From: Marixanthotalea marina
Lineage (GTDB): Bacteria > Bacteroidota > Bacteroidia > Flavobacteriales > Flavobacteriaceae
DNA: 64,000 bases
Assembly: GCA_018883545.1 (NCBI GenBank)
Contig: JAHLEH010000004.1
Location: 1 to 64,000, forward strand
Reading direction: 5' to 3'
The notes under the pieces were generated by a model. It saw nothing but the letters and a program-made list of their open reading frames with translations, searched no databases and had not been told where the DNA came from. Both the position numbers and the translations under genes were made by a program. Shown one piece after another: positions 52,430 to 61,328 of this stretch. Each line of letters starts with the position of its first letter. The stretch's first letter is position 1.

Positions 52430-53155
52430 TTATTTTGATGACACATAAATGGTAGCTACACCAAATGTTTGCGGAAAATCTTCAACACTAATAAACCCAA
52501 TTTTACGCAAAATATTGTTTAAAGCCTCTCCATAAGGAAAAACCGATGCCGATTCGCTTAAATATTTATAGGCACTTTTATCTTTTGAAAAGATACGACC
52601 TATAAGAGGCAAAATATTTTTTGAATAGAAGTTATAGCCTTGTTTATATGGTGTTTTTGTTGGTACAGATGTTTCTAAAATAACAAAACAGCCCCCTGGT
52701 TTTAACACCCTTAATATCTCCTTTAAACCGTTTTCAAGTGTTTCAAAATTCCTGATACCAAAGGCAACCGTAATGGCATCGAAGGTATTGTCTTCAAATG
52801 GCATGTTTTCAGAGTCTCCTAACACCATTTCTATTCTATCCGAAAGTCCTTTTTTGTTTATTTTCTCCTTGCCAACTGCAAGCATCCCACTGCTTATATC
52901 CAACCCAATAATTTTATCGGCATTGGTACTAGCCAAAGCAATGGCCAAATCGCCTGTGCCAGTAGCGATATCTAAAATGGTTTTTGGATTGGTTTCCTTA
53001 ACGGTTTTAACCACTTTTTTTCGCCATTTCACATCTATACCAAACGAAATAACCCGATTGAGGCCATCGTATTCGCCAGAAATGGTATCGAACATTTTTG
53101 CAACTTGTTCTTTTTTACCTAAATCGCTATCCTTATAAGGCTTAATTTTCGACAA
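52430..53155 (-). CDS. ubiE: Demethylmenaquinone methyltransferase (UbiE/MenG)
   Basis: UbiE/MenG makes menaquinone from demethylmenaquinone using SAM; menaquinone is the electron acceptor for the NQR pump in this organism type. The protein shows [14 protein letters not shown], motif [32 protein letters not shown], the [25 protein letters not shown] stretch and [13 protein letters not shown]. The start is set at the TTG at 53155 ([13 protein letters not shown]), giving 241 aa. A frame start at 53173 would lie inside the -7 element (53171-53178), so it cannot be transcribed. porT follows 4 bases after the stop. Confidence 0.92.
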   Translation of the reverse strand: MSKIKPYKDSDLGKKEQVAKMFDTISGEYDGLNRVISFGIDVKWRKKVVKTVKETNPKTILDIATGTGDLAIALASTNADKIIGLDISSGMLAVGKEKINKKGLSDRIEMVLGDSENMPFEDNTFDAITVAFGIRNFETLENGLKEILRVLKPGGCFVILETSVPTKTPYKQGYNFYSKNILPLIGRIFSKDKSAYKYLSESASVFPYGEALNNILRKIGFISVEDFPQTFGVATIYVSSK

Positions 53156-53170
53156 ATCTTTCTTTTTTGG

Positions 53171-53178
53171 CAAATATA
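53171..53178 (-). promoter_or_regulatory. Bacteroidetes promoter for ubiE-porT
   Basis: TATATTTG on the minus strand has TTG 21 bases upstream as a -33 element. It overlaps a possible TTG start at 53173 and so fixes the real ubiE start further downstream, at 53155. Confidence 0.65.
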
Positions 53179-53245
53179 AAGTATAAAAAAAGGATTAAAC
53201 AACACACCATTAAATAATTGAATGGAATCAATGTTTATTTTATAG

Positions 53246-53253
53246 TATATTTG
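53246..53253 (+). promoter_or_regulatory. Bacteroidetes promoter for trkA-trkH
   Basis: TATATTTG on the plus strand, 28 bases before the trkA start codon, fits the -7 consensus. Confidence 0.6.
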
Positions 53254-53281
53254 TTACTACTTATTTTATGATAAATTAAGA

Positions 53282-54631
53282 ATGAAAATAATTATTGCTG
53301 GTGCTGGTGAGGTTGGGTTTCATTTGGCCAAGTTACTGTCCTATGAATCACAAGAAATTACTTTAATTGATCCTAACAAGACGAGTTTAGCCCATGCAGA
53401 CACACATCTAGACATTCGGGTTATAAAGGGCGATGCCACTTCTATCTCTATTTTGAAAGAAGCTAGAATAGAAACGAGCGATTTGTTTATTGCGGTTACA
53501 TCGAGTGAAACTACCAATATTACGGTATGTGTTTTGGCCAAACAATTAGGATCCAAACGAACCATTGCCAGGATATCCAATACCGAGTTTATCCATTATA
53601 AAGATGAAGTAGGTTTTACCAAATTTGGTATCGATGAACTGATTTCACCCGAAGCATTGGCGGCTTCTGAGATTGAACTGTCCTTGAAACAATCGTCTTT
53701 TAATGAGAATTACGAATTTGAAGGCGGCGCATTAACTATGGCTGGATTAACACTTTCAAAATCGGCTTCGTTTGTTGGAAAAACCGTAAAGGAAGCTGCC
53801 GAAATTTTTCCCGAAATACACTTTGTGCCCATTGCCATTCAGCGTTTTGGTACACAATTTACCATAATTCCTCGTGGCGACACCAAATTTAAACGTGGCG
53901 ACACGGTTGTTTTTATAACTTCCGAAGGCGGCGGCGATGAACTTTGCCGACTTACTGGAAAACTAAACAGGGAAATTAAAAACGTTATGATTTTGGGAGG
54001 CACCCAAATAGGGTATAAAACAGCACGTGATTTAAGCAACAAGCATTTTAATGTAAAATTATTGGAAGGAAACAGGGATCGCGCTTTTGAACTTGCTGAA
54101 CAATTAACGGAAGTTTTGGTAATTAACAGTGATGGACGCAATGTAGATTTATTGGACGAGGAAAATATTAGCGATATGGATGCTTTTGTGGCTGTAGGCT
54201 CGAACTCCGAAACAAATATCATGTCTTGCTTGGTGGCCAAGTCGAAAGGTGTTAAAAAAACCATTGCTTTGGTTGAAAACATGGACTATTTTGAACTATC
54301 GCATTCTATTGGAATTGATACCTTAGTGAATAAAAAGTTGCTGGCAGCCAATAACATTTTTAGGTATATCAGAAAAGGCGAAGTGGTTGCGATGACAAAA
54401 CTAAGCAACCTAAATGCCGAGTTATTGGAGTTTGAAGTAAAGGCGTCATCGGCTGTATGCAATAAAACCATCAAGTCTATTGATTTCCCTAGGTCTGCCA
54501 TCATAGGAGGTGTTATACGCGATGGCGTTGGTATGATTGCACTAGGTAATTTCAAAATACTGGAGGGCGATCGTGTTGTGGTGTGTTGTTTGCTTAAATC
54601 CATTAAACGCGTAGAAAAACTGTTTCTGTAA
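53282..54631 (+). CDS. trkA: Potassium uptake regulator TrkA
   Basis: TrkA is the cytoplasmic gating ring of the Trk K+ transporter and binds nucleotides (NAD(H), ATP). The 449-aa protein is a tandem of two RCK units, each with a Rossmann RCK_N and an RCK_C domain. The first Rossmann motif is IIAGAGEVGFHLAKLL at about 3-18, with RCK_C near 140-220. The second is ILGGTQIGYKTARDLS near 237-252 (GGTQIG in place of GxGxxG), with RCK_C near 370-449. trkH follows after 27 bases, so the two form an operon. Confidence 0.95.
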   Translation: MKIIIAGAGEVGFHLAKLLSYESQEITLIDPNKTSLAHADTHLDIRVIKGDATSISILKEARIETSDLFIAVTSSETTNITVCVLAKQLGSKRTIARISNTEFIHYKDEVGFTKFGIDELISPEALAASEIELSLKQSSFNENYEFEGGALTMAGLTLSKSASFVGKTVKEAAEIFPEIHFVPIAIQRFGTQFTIIPRGDTKFKRGDTVVFITSEGGGDELCRLTGKLNREIKNVMILGGTQIGYKTARDLSNKHFNVKLLEGNRDRAFELAEQLTEVLVINSDGRNVDLLDEENISDMDAFVAVGSNSETNIMSCLVAKSKGVKKTIALVENMDYFELSHSIGIDTLVNKKLLAANNIFRYIRKGEVVAMTKLSNLNAELLEFEVKASSAVCNKTIKSIDFPRSAIIGGVIRDGVGMIALGNFKILEGDRVVVCCLLKSIKRVEKLFL

Positions 54632-54658
54632 AGTTTAATAACCAAACCATAAAACTAT

Positions 54659-56152
54659 TTGAAACTTAACTTTAAAATTATTTTCCATTTTTTAGGATTC
54701 CTATTGTTGTTCAATGGCGGATTTATGCTATTGGCTTCTTTAGTGAGTTACATCTATAAAGATGGTGTATCGCTTCAAATATTTCTTGCTGGCATATTAA
54801 CACTAATGGCAGGTGGCACAGCCATGCTTTTTACAAAAAACCACAATAAAGTTATAGACAAACGTGATGGCTACATCGTAGTGACTTTTGGTTGGATTAT
54901 TATGTCATTGTTTGGCACACTGCCTTATGTATTGACTGAAAGTATTCCAAACTTTACCAATGCTTTTTTTGAAACTATTTCAGGCTATACCACAACTGGC
55001 GCTTCCATTCTAAATGATATTGAGGCGATGCCGAAAGGCGTTTTGTTTTGGCGCAGTACCACACATTGGATTGGCGGCATGGGTATCATTGTGTTGGCAA
55101 TAGCTATTTTACCTTTATTAGGAATAGGTGGTATGCAGCTATTTGCTGCTGAAGCACCAGGCCCAAGTGGTGATAAATTGCATCCCAGGATTACAGACAC
55201 CGCAAAAAGACTTTGGCTTATTTATTTTGGATATACCATAGCAGAAACCTTGTTGCTAAAATTAGCTGGCATGTCATTTTTTGATGCCATAAACCATTCT
55301 ATGGCCACACTTTCAACGGGCGGGTTTTCAACCAAAAATGCTAGTGTAGCCTATTGGAACCATCAGCCAATCATTCAGTACATTATCATACTATTTATGT
55401 TTTTAGCAGGCTCCAATTTTGTATTAAGCTATTTTGCTTTTAAGGGAAAGGTTCAAAAAATAATAAAAGATGAAGAGTTTAAACTTTATTTTAAATTCGT
55501 CTTGGTTTTTACTGTCATAGCAGCACTTATTATTTATTACAGAGCTGATATATCTTTATCGTCCATAGAACACCCCATGGTTTTGGGTCAAGCCGAAAGT
55601 GCTTTTAGACATTCTCTTTTTCAGGTATTAACAGTAATAACTACTACTGGTTTTATAACAGCAGATTATACCATGTGGACACCCTTTCTGGTTGTATTTT
55701 TCTTTGGACTTATGTTTTTGGGTGGCTCTGCGGGAAGTACGTCTGGTGGTGTTAAAGTAGTGAGGCATTTAATATTGATTAAAAATGGCTTTTTGGAGTT
55801 TAAACGTACGCTTCACCCTAACGCCATTGTACCTGTTAGATATAACAACAAAGCCATTAATAGGTTTATTGTTTTTAATATTTTGGCATTCTTTATACTT
55901 TATATGCTATCGTTTATTGTGGGCGCTTTGGTATTTTCTATGTTTGAAATCGACTTTCAATCTGCCATAGGTTTATCAGCTTCAAGTTTGGGCAACATAG
56001 GCCCCGCATTGGGCAATTTTGGCCCAGTAAACAATTATGCTGCCCTGCCACCCTTGGCGCAATGGTGGTCTTCCTTTTTAATGCTCATAGGACGATTAGA
56101 ACTATTTACGGTACTTATTTTGTTTACTCCGTTCTTTTGGCGCAATAGGTAG
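54659..56152 (+). CDS. trkH: Potassium transporter TrkH
   Basis: TrkH is the membrane channel subunit of the Trk K+ uptake system. This 497-aa protein starts at TTG (54659), which gives the hydrophobic first helix LNFKIIFHFLGFLLL. It has the four pore repeats: TTTGASIL near 113-120, ATLSTGGFSTKN near 216-227, TTTGFITADY near 328-337 and SASSLGNIGPALG near 441-453. The glycines in these repeats line the selectivity filter; the fourth (LGNIGP) is the usual degenerate one. Two or three helices lie between repeats. It depends on TrkA encoded 27 bases upstream. Confidence 0.95.
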   Translation: MKLNFKIIFHFLGFLLLFNGGFMLLASLVSYIYKDGVSLQIFLAGILTLMAGGTAMLFTKNHNKVIDKRDGYIVVTFGWIIMSLFGTLPYVLTESIPNFTNAFFETISGYTTTGASILNDIEAMPKGVLFWRSTTHWIGGMGIIVLAIAILPLLGIGGMQLFAAEAPGPSGDKLHPRITDTAKRLWLIYFGYTIAETLLLKLAGMSFFDAINHSMATLSTGGFSTKNASVAYWNHQPIIQYIIILFMFLAGSNFVLSYFAFKGKVQKIIKDEEFKLYFKFVLVFTVIAALIIYYRADISLSSIEHPMVLGQAESAFRHSLFQVLTVITTTGFITADYTMWTPFLVVFFFGLMFLGGSAGSTSGGVKVVRHLILIKNGFLEFKRTLHPNAIVPVRYNNKAINRFIVFNILAFFILYMLSFIVGALVFSMFEIDFQSAIGLSASSLGNIGPALGNFGPVNNYAALPPLAQWWSSFLMLIGRLELFTVLILFTPFFWRNR

Positions 56153-56292
56153 GCTTGTAACTTTTAAGATTTATTTGCTACAAATAGTAAAGCAGTTTTT
56201 TTGAATTGATTATCAAGACAAGGTAACTTCCAACCACTTGTCATTAAGAAATCAATTATTTCACTAGGTGTTCCATTTAAAATTTAGAAATT

Positions 56293-56559
56293 ATGAGCTT
56301 TGGTGTTGTACAGTCTGCAATCGCAATTATAAAAAACAACCGTAGTTTAATAGGTAAAAGAAATCAGTTAAAAAATACGCTTTCTACTCAAAACGGTAAA
56401 AAAGTTGAATTTAAAGGCCGCAAGGCTACAGCATTTGAATTAAAGCGTCTTCGCGAAAGAATTCAAATGGACAACAAACTAATTATGAGAAAAAGAATTT
56501 TAGCCACATCAATTGTTATGATTATCTTAATTGTAGCATTTTTAAGTATGCTGAAATAA
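56293..56559 (+). CDS. Small conserved membrane protein
   Basis: This 88-aa protein is strongly basic over residues 12-66 (KNNRSLIGKRNQLKNTL, KGRKATAFELKRLRERI) and ends in one membrane helix at about 68-86. The topology suggests a cytoplasmic, possibly RNA- or ribosome-binding, region anchored by a C-terminal helix. I do not recognise a named family, though similar short proteins occur in other Flavobacteriaceae. A bidirectional terminator begins at the next bases after the stop. The 140 bases before it, after trkH, show no other gene. Confidence 0.7.
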   Translation: MSFGVVQSAIAIIKNNRSLIGKRNQLKNTLSTQNGKKVEFKGRKATAFELKRLRERIQMDNKLIMRKRILATSIVMIILIVAFLSMLK

Positions 56560-56560
56560 A

Positions 56561-56591
56561 AAAACCTGCTAGTATATTTCTAGCAGGTTTT
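56561..56591. terminator. Bidirectional terminator between the small membrane protein and nqrF
   Basis: A 12-bp perfect stem (56561-56572 with 56580-56591, 7-base loop) has an A-run on its left and T-rich sequence on its right. It ends both converging transcripts, including the whole nqr operon. Confidence 0.9.
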
Positions 56592-56615
56592 TGCTTATTT
56601 ATTAAATTTCTTGGA

Positions 56616-57926
56616 TTATCCTCCAAAGTCATCGAAACGGATGTTTTCATCTGGGATACCGAAATCTTCACCCATTTTCTGAACCGCTTTGTTCATTAAT
56701 GGCGGTCCACAGAAATACAACTCAATATCCTCTGGTGTTTCATGATGGTTCAAATAATTGTCTATCACACAGTTATGGATAAACCCAACGAAACCATCTC
56801 CAGATTCGTCATTAATATCTTTTTTAACTTTCCAATTGTCCTCTGGTAAAGGCTCAGACAAAGCTAAATAAAACTTAAAGTTAGGGAAATCTCTTTCTAA
56901 AGCTCTAAAATGCTCAATGTAGAACAATTCACGCTTAGAACGACCACCATACCAATAGGTTACTTTACGACCTGTTTTAAGTGTTTTAAACAAATGATAC
57001 AGGTGTGAACGCATCGGTGCCATACCTGCGCCTCCACCAACATATAACATTTCGGCTTCACTTTCGTTGATGAAGAATTCTCCATAAGGGCCAGAAATAG
57101 TTACTTTATCACCTTTTTTCTGGTTGAAAATATAAGAAGATGCAATACCAGGATTTACATCCATCCAGCCATTTTTATTTCTATCCCATGGTGGGGTAGC
57201 AATACGCACGTTCAACATAATATCACGCCCTTCAGCAGGGTAAGAAGCCATAGAGTATGCTCTCTCTACAGTATCACTGTTTTTCATAACCAAAGACCAA
57301 AGACCAAATTTGTCCCACTCGGCCTGAAACTTATCTGGTGTTTCATGCTCCTCTGGATGCGCAGTTATATCGATATCTGAATATTTTACTTCACAAGGTG
57401 GTATTTCAATTTGAATATAACCTCCTGCTTTATAATTCATGTCTTCTGGAATACGAACCACAAATTCTTTAATAAATGAAGCCACATTATAATTACGGAC
57501 AACCTCTGCCTCCCATTTTTTAATACCAAAAACTTCTTCAGGTATCGTAATTTCCATGTCTTGCTTCACCTTAACTTGACAGGCTAAACGTGCACCATGC
57601 TGTAATTCTTTGCGTGTAAAGTGAGGGGTTTCTGTTGGTAGTGCTTCACCGCCTCCTTGCAATACATGACACTCACATTGAATACAAGTACCACCACCAC
57701 CACAAGCTGATGGTAAGAATATTTTAGCATTACCTAAAGTAGATAATAAACTACCCCCTGAACCAACTTCTATTTCTTTTTCACCATTGATCTTTATTTT
57801 CACTGGACCCGATGGTGATAATTTTTGTTTTACGAATAATAATAAGGCAACCAATAATAATGTTACAACCAAAAAGGCCGTTACCGTTGCTAATATGGTT
57901 CCTACTGTACCTGCTGCTAATATCAT
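56616..57926 (-). CDS. nqrF: Na+-NQR subunit F
   Basis: NqrF is the NADH-oxidising entry subunit of the Na+-pumping NADH:quinone reductase. This 436-aa protein has one N-terminal membrane helix (about 8-32), a 2Fe-2S ferredoxin domain with Cys75, Cys81, Cys84 and Cys116, an FAD-binding domain (RAYSMASYPAE with the RxYS motif near 240-250) and an NADH-binding domain (MLYVGGGAGMAPMRSHL near 307-323, FCGPPLMNKAV near 407-417). Electrons pass NADH, FAD, 2Fe-2S, then the flavins of NqrB and NqrC, riboflavin and quinone. It is the last gene of the operon, one base after nqrE. Confidence 0.97.
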   Translation of the reverse strand: MILAAGTVGTILATVTAFLVVTLLLVALLLFVKQKLSPSGPVKIKINGEKEIEVGSGGSLLSTLGNAKIFLPSACGGGGTCIQCECHVLQGGGEALPTETPHFTRKELQHGARLACQVKVKQDMEITIPEEVFGIKKWEAEVVRNYNVASFIKEFVVRIPEDMNYKAGGYIQIEIPPCEVKYSDIDITAHPEEHETPDKFQAEWDKFGLWSLVMKNSDTVERAYSMASYPAEGRDIMLNVRIATPPWDRNKNGWMDVNPGIASSYIFNQKKGDKVTISGPYGEFFINESEAEMLYVGGGAGMAPMRSHLYHLFKTLKTGRKVTYWYGGRSKRELFYIEHFRALERDFPNFKFYLALSEPLPEDNWKVKKDINDESGDGFVGFIHNCVIDNYLNHHETPEDIELYFCGPPLMNKAVQKMGEDFGIPDENIRFDDFGG

Positions 57927-57927
57927 G

Positions 57928-58644
57928 TTACTCGTTTACTTTTGTATTGTTAGCTAACTTGTTTTCTGTATCTTCCTTTACTGTCTCAATCTTCACAGTT
58001 TCTTGTGCTTCCTTGCCTTCATCATCGCCTCCTGTTAACATACCACCAAAACTCATAAAACCTATGGCCATTAAACCTGTAATGATGAATGTAATACCCA
58101 AACCTCTTAATGGTGCAGGCACATTGGAATATCTAATCTTTTCACGAATGGCTGCAATGGCTAAAATGGCCAAAAACCAACCTATTCCGGATGAAAAACC
58201 ATAGTTAAATGCCAATCCGATTGAAGGAATTTCACGAGATTGCATAAATAACGACCCACCCAAAATAGCACAGTTTACAGCGATAAGTGGCAAGAATATA
58301 CCCAATGAATTGTATAATGAAGGTGAGAATTTCTCAACTACTATTTCTACCAATTGCACCATGGTAGCAATGGTAGCAATAAACATGATGAAAGACAGAA
58401 AGCTTAAATCGAAGCTAGCATATTCTTCACCTAACCATTTAAGTGCTCCTGGTTGGAGAATGTACTGATCCAATAACCAGTTTACTGGAACCGTTACTGC
58501 CAATACAAATATAACGGCAGCACCCAACCCCACGGCAGTACTTACTTTTTTAGACACCGCTAGGTAAGAACACATTCCAAGGAACGTGGCAAATACCATG
58601 TTATCTATAAAAATTGATTTGAAAAATAATTCTATATGTTCCAT
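57928..58644 (-). CDS. nqrE: Na+-NQR subunit E
   Basis: NqrE is a six-helix membrane subunit that, with NqrD, holds an intramembrane Fe site. This 238-aa protein shows [23 protein letters not shown] near 11-33, including the conserved Cys26, and [11 protein letters not shown] near 124-134 with Cys125, the paired cysteines of the metal site. The core matches family length (about 200 aa), but a further acidic tail of 30-35 residues ([13 protein letters not shown] and onward) follows the last helix and probably lies in the cytoplasm. It sits between nqrD (39-base gap) and nqrF. Confidence 0.95.
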   Translation of the reverse strand: MEHIELFFKSIFIDNMVFATFLGMCSYLAVSKKVSTAVGLGAAVIFVLAVTVPVNWLLDQYILQPGALKWLGEEYASFDLSFLSFIMFIATIATMVQLVEIVVEKFSPSLYNSLGIFLPLIAVNCAILGGSLFMQSREIPSIGLAFNYGFSSGIGWFLAILAIAAIREKIRYSNVPAPLRGLGITFIITGLMAIGFMSFGGMLTGGDDEGKEAQETVKIETVKEDTENKLANNTKVNE

Positions 58645-58683
58645 AATCTCTTTATTCTAAAATCAGGTTAAATACCGATTCGA

Positions 58684-59328
58684 TTAGTCTTCTATTAATT
58701 CTTTATTCCTACTACGTTGTACCCAAATAATAATTCCAACAACAATCAGCGCCATTGGAGATAACAGCATAAAACCGTTATTTTCATAGCCAATTGCGTA
58801 TAATCCTGTTTTCTCGATAGGATCTCCAAGTACTTTAAATCCTAGTAAAGTACCAGAACCCAATAGTTCCCTAAAGAAACCAACAATAATCAAGATGATA
58901 CCGTAACCAGCGGCATTACCAATACCGTCCAAGAAAGATTTCCAAGGGCCATTTCCTAAAGCAAAAGCTTCAAAACGTCCCATAATGATACAGTTGGTAA
59001 TAATCAATCCAACAAATACTGATAACGTTTTGCTTAATTGGTATGAAAATGCTTTTAAAACCTGGTCTACTATAATTACCAATGCAGCAACCACAACCAA
59101 CTGAACTATAATTCTGATTTTAGATGGAATAACATTACGCATTAAAGAAATAACCACATTACCAATGCCCAAAACTGCCATTACCGATAATGACATAACT
59201 ATAGATGCCTTTAGCTCAGCAGTAATAGCCAAAGCTGAACATATCCCCAAAACCTGTATGGTAATTGGATTATTATCTGCTAATGGATCTGTAATTAACT
59301 TGGCGTCTTTTTTAGATAAAAGTCCCAT
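58684..59328 (-). CDS. nqrD: Na+-NQR subunit D
   Basis: NqrD is the six-helix partner of NqrE, homologous to it in inverted orientation. This 214-aa protein has family length. It has NPITIQVLGICSALAIT near 20-36 with the conserved Cys30, and IITNCIIMGRFEAFAL near 108-123 with Cys112, matching the paired cysteine pattern of the shared metal site. The FLDGIGNAAGYG loop near 131-142 and the GFRELLGSGTL-like segment near 155-165 are typical of the RnfA/E-NqrD/E family. It starts 3 bases after the nqrC stop. Confidence 0.95.
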   Translation of the reverse strand: MGLLSKKDAKLITDPLADNNPITIQVLGICSALAITAELKASIVMSLSVMAVLGIGNVVISLMRNVIPSKIRIIVQLVVVAALVIIVDQVLKAFSYQLSKTLSVFVGLIITNCIIMGRFEAFALGNGPWKSFLDGIGNAAGYGIILIIVGFFRELLGSGTLLGFKVLGDPIEKTGLYAIGYENNGFMLLSPMALIVVGIIIWVQRSRNKELIED

Positions 59329-59331
59329 AAA

Positions 59332-60084
59332 TTAATTGTTTTTTAAGTTATCAAAATAAGATTGGTAAAGTTTTAAATCGCTTCTAAGCATGGCAGTAAC
59401 CCCATTTCCTGTAATGGTTGCACCAGCGATAGCATCTACCTCATTATCTGTTTTATTCTCGTTTGTTGGGTCTGCATTGCCTTTGGCAACATCAACACCT
59501 TTAAAATTATCGTTATCGTCCAACAAATGTTCACCAGTAAAATCGTCCATAAAGAAACGTTCTTTAATGTTAGCTCCTAGACCTGGCGTTTCACCTTTAT
59601 GGTCAAAATAAACACCTTGAACTACCATGTTTTCATCTACGGAAACATAGCCCCAAATAGCATCCCAAAGTCCTTTACCATACACGGGAATCACATAATG
59701 TGTTTGCCCGTCTTTTTCACCTACAAACAATGGCAATTTCCTTTCAGAAGGGTTCTCGGCACCAATCGCTTTTTGCGCTTTAATATCAATTAAATAAGCT
59801 TCTTCATCCTCTGAAATCTCACCACCCTGAATTACCAATTGTTTTGTAATGTATTTGCTGAACAATTCTTGGGCTTGCTCTGTTGGAACAAAAACGGCAC
59901 TGCTTTCATCATTGTCGTTTACACCCATAGCATACAAAATGTTCTGTTGCTTTTCTATACGCATATTTTCAGAAATTCTTGGCGCTAAAGAAGATGCTGT
60001 AAAAGCTAATAATGCGCCCACTAATATTACCATAATTATGGCAAATATGATGGTATATACGTTACTGTCTGTCTTGTTACTCAT
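59332..60084 (-). CDS. nqrC: Na+-NQR subunit C
   Basis: NqrC carries a covalently bound FMN facing the periplasm. This 250-aa protein has one N-terminal membrane helix (about 11-31) and a soluble FMN-binding domain. It contains GKGLWDAIWGYVSVD near 136-150, GETPGLGANI near 165-174 and the flavinylation motif DAIAGATITGNGV, where Thr223 should receive FMN from ApbE. The residue before the glycine is Ala rather than the more usual Ser. The gene begins 4 bases after the nqrB stop. Confidence 0.96.
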   Translation of the reverse strand: MSNKTDSNVYTIIFAIIMVILVGALLAFTASSLAPRISENMRIEKQQNILYAMGVNDNDESSAVFVPTEQAQELFSKYITKQLVIQGGEISEDEEAYLIDIKAQKAIGAENPSERKLPLFVGEKDGQTHYVIPVYGKGLWDAIWGYVSVDENMVVQGVYFDHKGETPGLGANIKERFFMDDFTGEHLLDDNDNFKGVDVAKGNADPTNENKTDNEVDAIAGATITGNGVTAMLRSDLKLYQSYFDNLKNN

Positions 60085-60088
60085 GTCT

Positions 60089-61288
60089 TTAAGCTATTTT
60101 TGCTTTTAAACGTTTCATTCTTTTCTTCACATTGCCCTGTACAACATAATGGTCTATGGTTGGTGCAAATACGTTCATTAGTAAAATGGCCAACATAACA
60201 CCTTCTGGGTATGCAGGGTTAAACACACGGATAAGAATGGATATAAATCCTATTAAAAATCCGTAAATCCATTTTCCTTTGGTTGTTTGCGAAGCTGTTA
60301 CAGGATCGGTAGCCATAAATACGGTACCAAAAGCAAAGCCACCAATTAGCAAATGATGCCAAAATGTAGTACTCATTAATCCGTAAAATTTACTACCTTC
60401 TCCTATCCATCCCGCATCTACAACACCATTGAATATCAATCCCATTACTAATGCACCAATCACAGAAGAAAGCATAATACGCCAGCTTCCTATTTTGGTG
60501 AATATTAAAAACAATCCTCCTAACAAAATAAGTAATGTAGATGTTTCACCTACGGAACCTGGGATAAATCCAAAAAACATATCCGCTATGGAGTACGCTG
60601 ATTGCTGTCCTTGCGCTAAACTACCTAATATAGTTTCACCAGAAATGGCATCTAAATTTGCTCCTGAAGCAATTTCGTTAGCTCTTTCAACCGCGCCATG
60701 TACCCAAACTTTATCACCAGACATCCAAGTTGGATACGCAAAGAAAAGAAACGCACGAATAGTTAATGCTGGGTTCAATATGTTCATACCTGTACCACCA
60801 AACACTTCTTTTCCGATTACAACGCCAAAAGCAACAGCAACAGCCAACATCCATAATGGCAAGTCTACGGGTACAATTAATGGCACTAACATACCAGTAA
60901 CCAAATAGCCTTCTTCAACTTCGTGTCCTTTTATAACTGCAAATAAAAATTCTATTCCTAAACCAACGCCATACGACACAACTACCAGAGGCAAAACTTT
61001 TATTAAACCAACATAAAATGCATCCCACGATAAGAAATCGACAGGAGCACCCGTAGCTATATAATGTTGATAACCTGCGTTGAACATCCCAAATATTAAA
61101 CATGGAACCAACGCCATGATAACTGTATTCATGGTTCGTTTTAAGTCGTCGGCAGCTTTAATATGGGTACCACCATGGGTGGTTTCATTTGGCAAGTATA
61201 AAAAAGTATGTAACGCGTTGAACGCGGGCGCCATCTTGGTGCCTTTATACTTTTCTTTTAAGTTATGTAATTTACTTTTTAAACTCAT
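60089..61288 (-). CDS. nqrB: Na+-NQR subunit B
   Basis: NqrB is the largest membrane subunit, with about ten helices, a covalent FMN, riboflavin and the Na+ path. This 399-aa protein matches family length. It shows HGGTHIKAADDLKRTM near 38-53, EEGYLVTGMLVPLIVPVDLPLW near 125-146, FGGTGMNILNPALTIRAFLFFAYP near 163-186 and GFAFGTVFMATDPVTA near 318-333. The flavinylation site should be Thr219 in DAISGETIL; most NqrB proteins have Ala where this has Glu218. It starts 40 bases after nqrA stops, the largest gap but one in the operon. Confidence 0.96.
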   Translation of the reverse strand: MSLKSKLHNLKEKYKGTKMAPAFNALHTFLYLPNETTHGGTHIKAADDLKRTMNTVIMALVPCLIFGMFNAGYQHYIATGAPVDFLSWDAFYVGLIKVLPLVVVSYGVGLGIEFLFAVIKGHEVEEGYLVTGMLVPLIVPVDLPLWMLAVAVAFGVVIGKEVFGGTGMNILNPALTIRAFLFFAYPTWMSGDKVWVHGAVERANEIASGANLDAISGETILGSLAQGQQSAYSIADMFFGFIPGSVGETSTLLILLGGLFLIFTKIGSWRIMLSSVIGALVMGLIFNGVVDAGWIGEGSKFYGLMSTTFWHHLLIGGFAFGTVFMATDPVTASQTTKGKWIYGFLIGFISILIRVFNPAYPEGVMLAILLMNVFAPTIDHYVVQGNVKKRMKRLKAKIA

Positions 61289-61328
61289 GTTCTTCTATAT
61301 TTTTCATTCTGCAAAGCAGAACGAACCT

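Noticed and set aside
52426-52446. Earlier PorT start at 52446
   Set aside because: It overlaps ubiE and puts a polar stretch before the signal peptide; the ATG at 52425 gives a normal signal.
61304-61322. Small hairpin (TTCTGC-AAA-GCAGAA) between nqrA and nqrB as a terminator
   Set aside because: The stem is 6 bp without a U-run, and the genes clearly form one operon; it may at most affect RNA processing.
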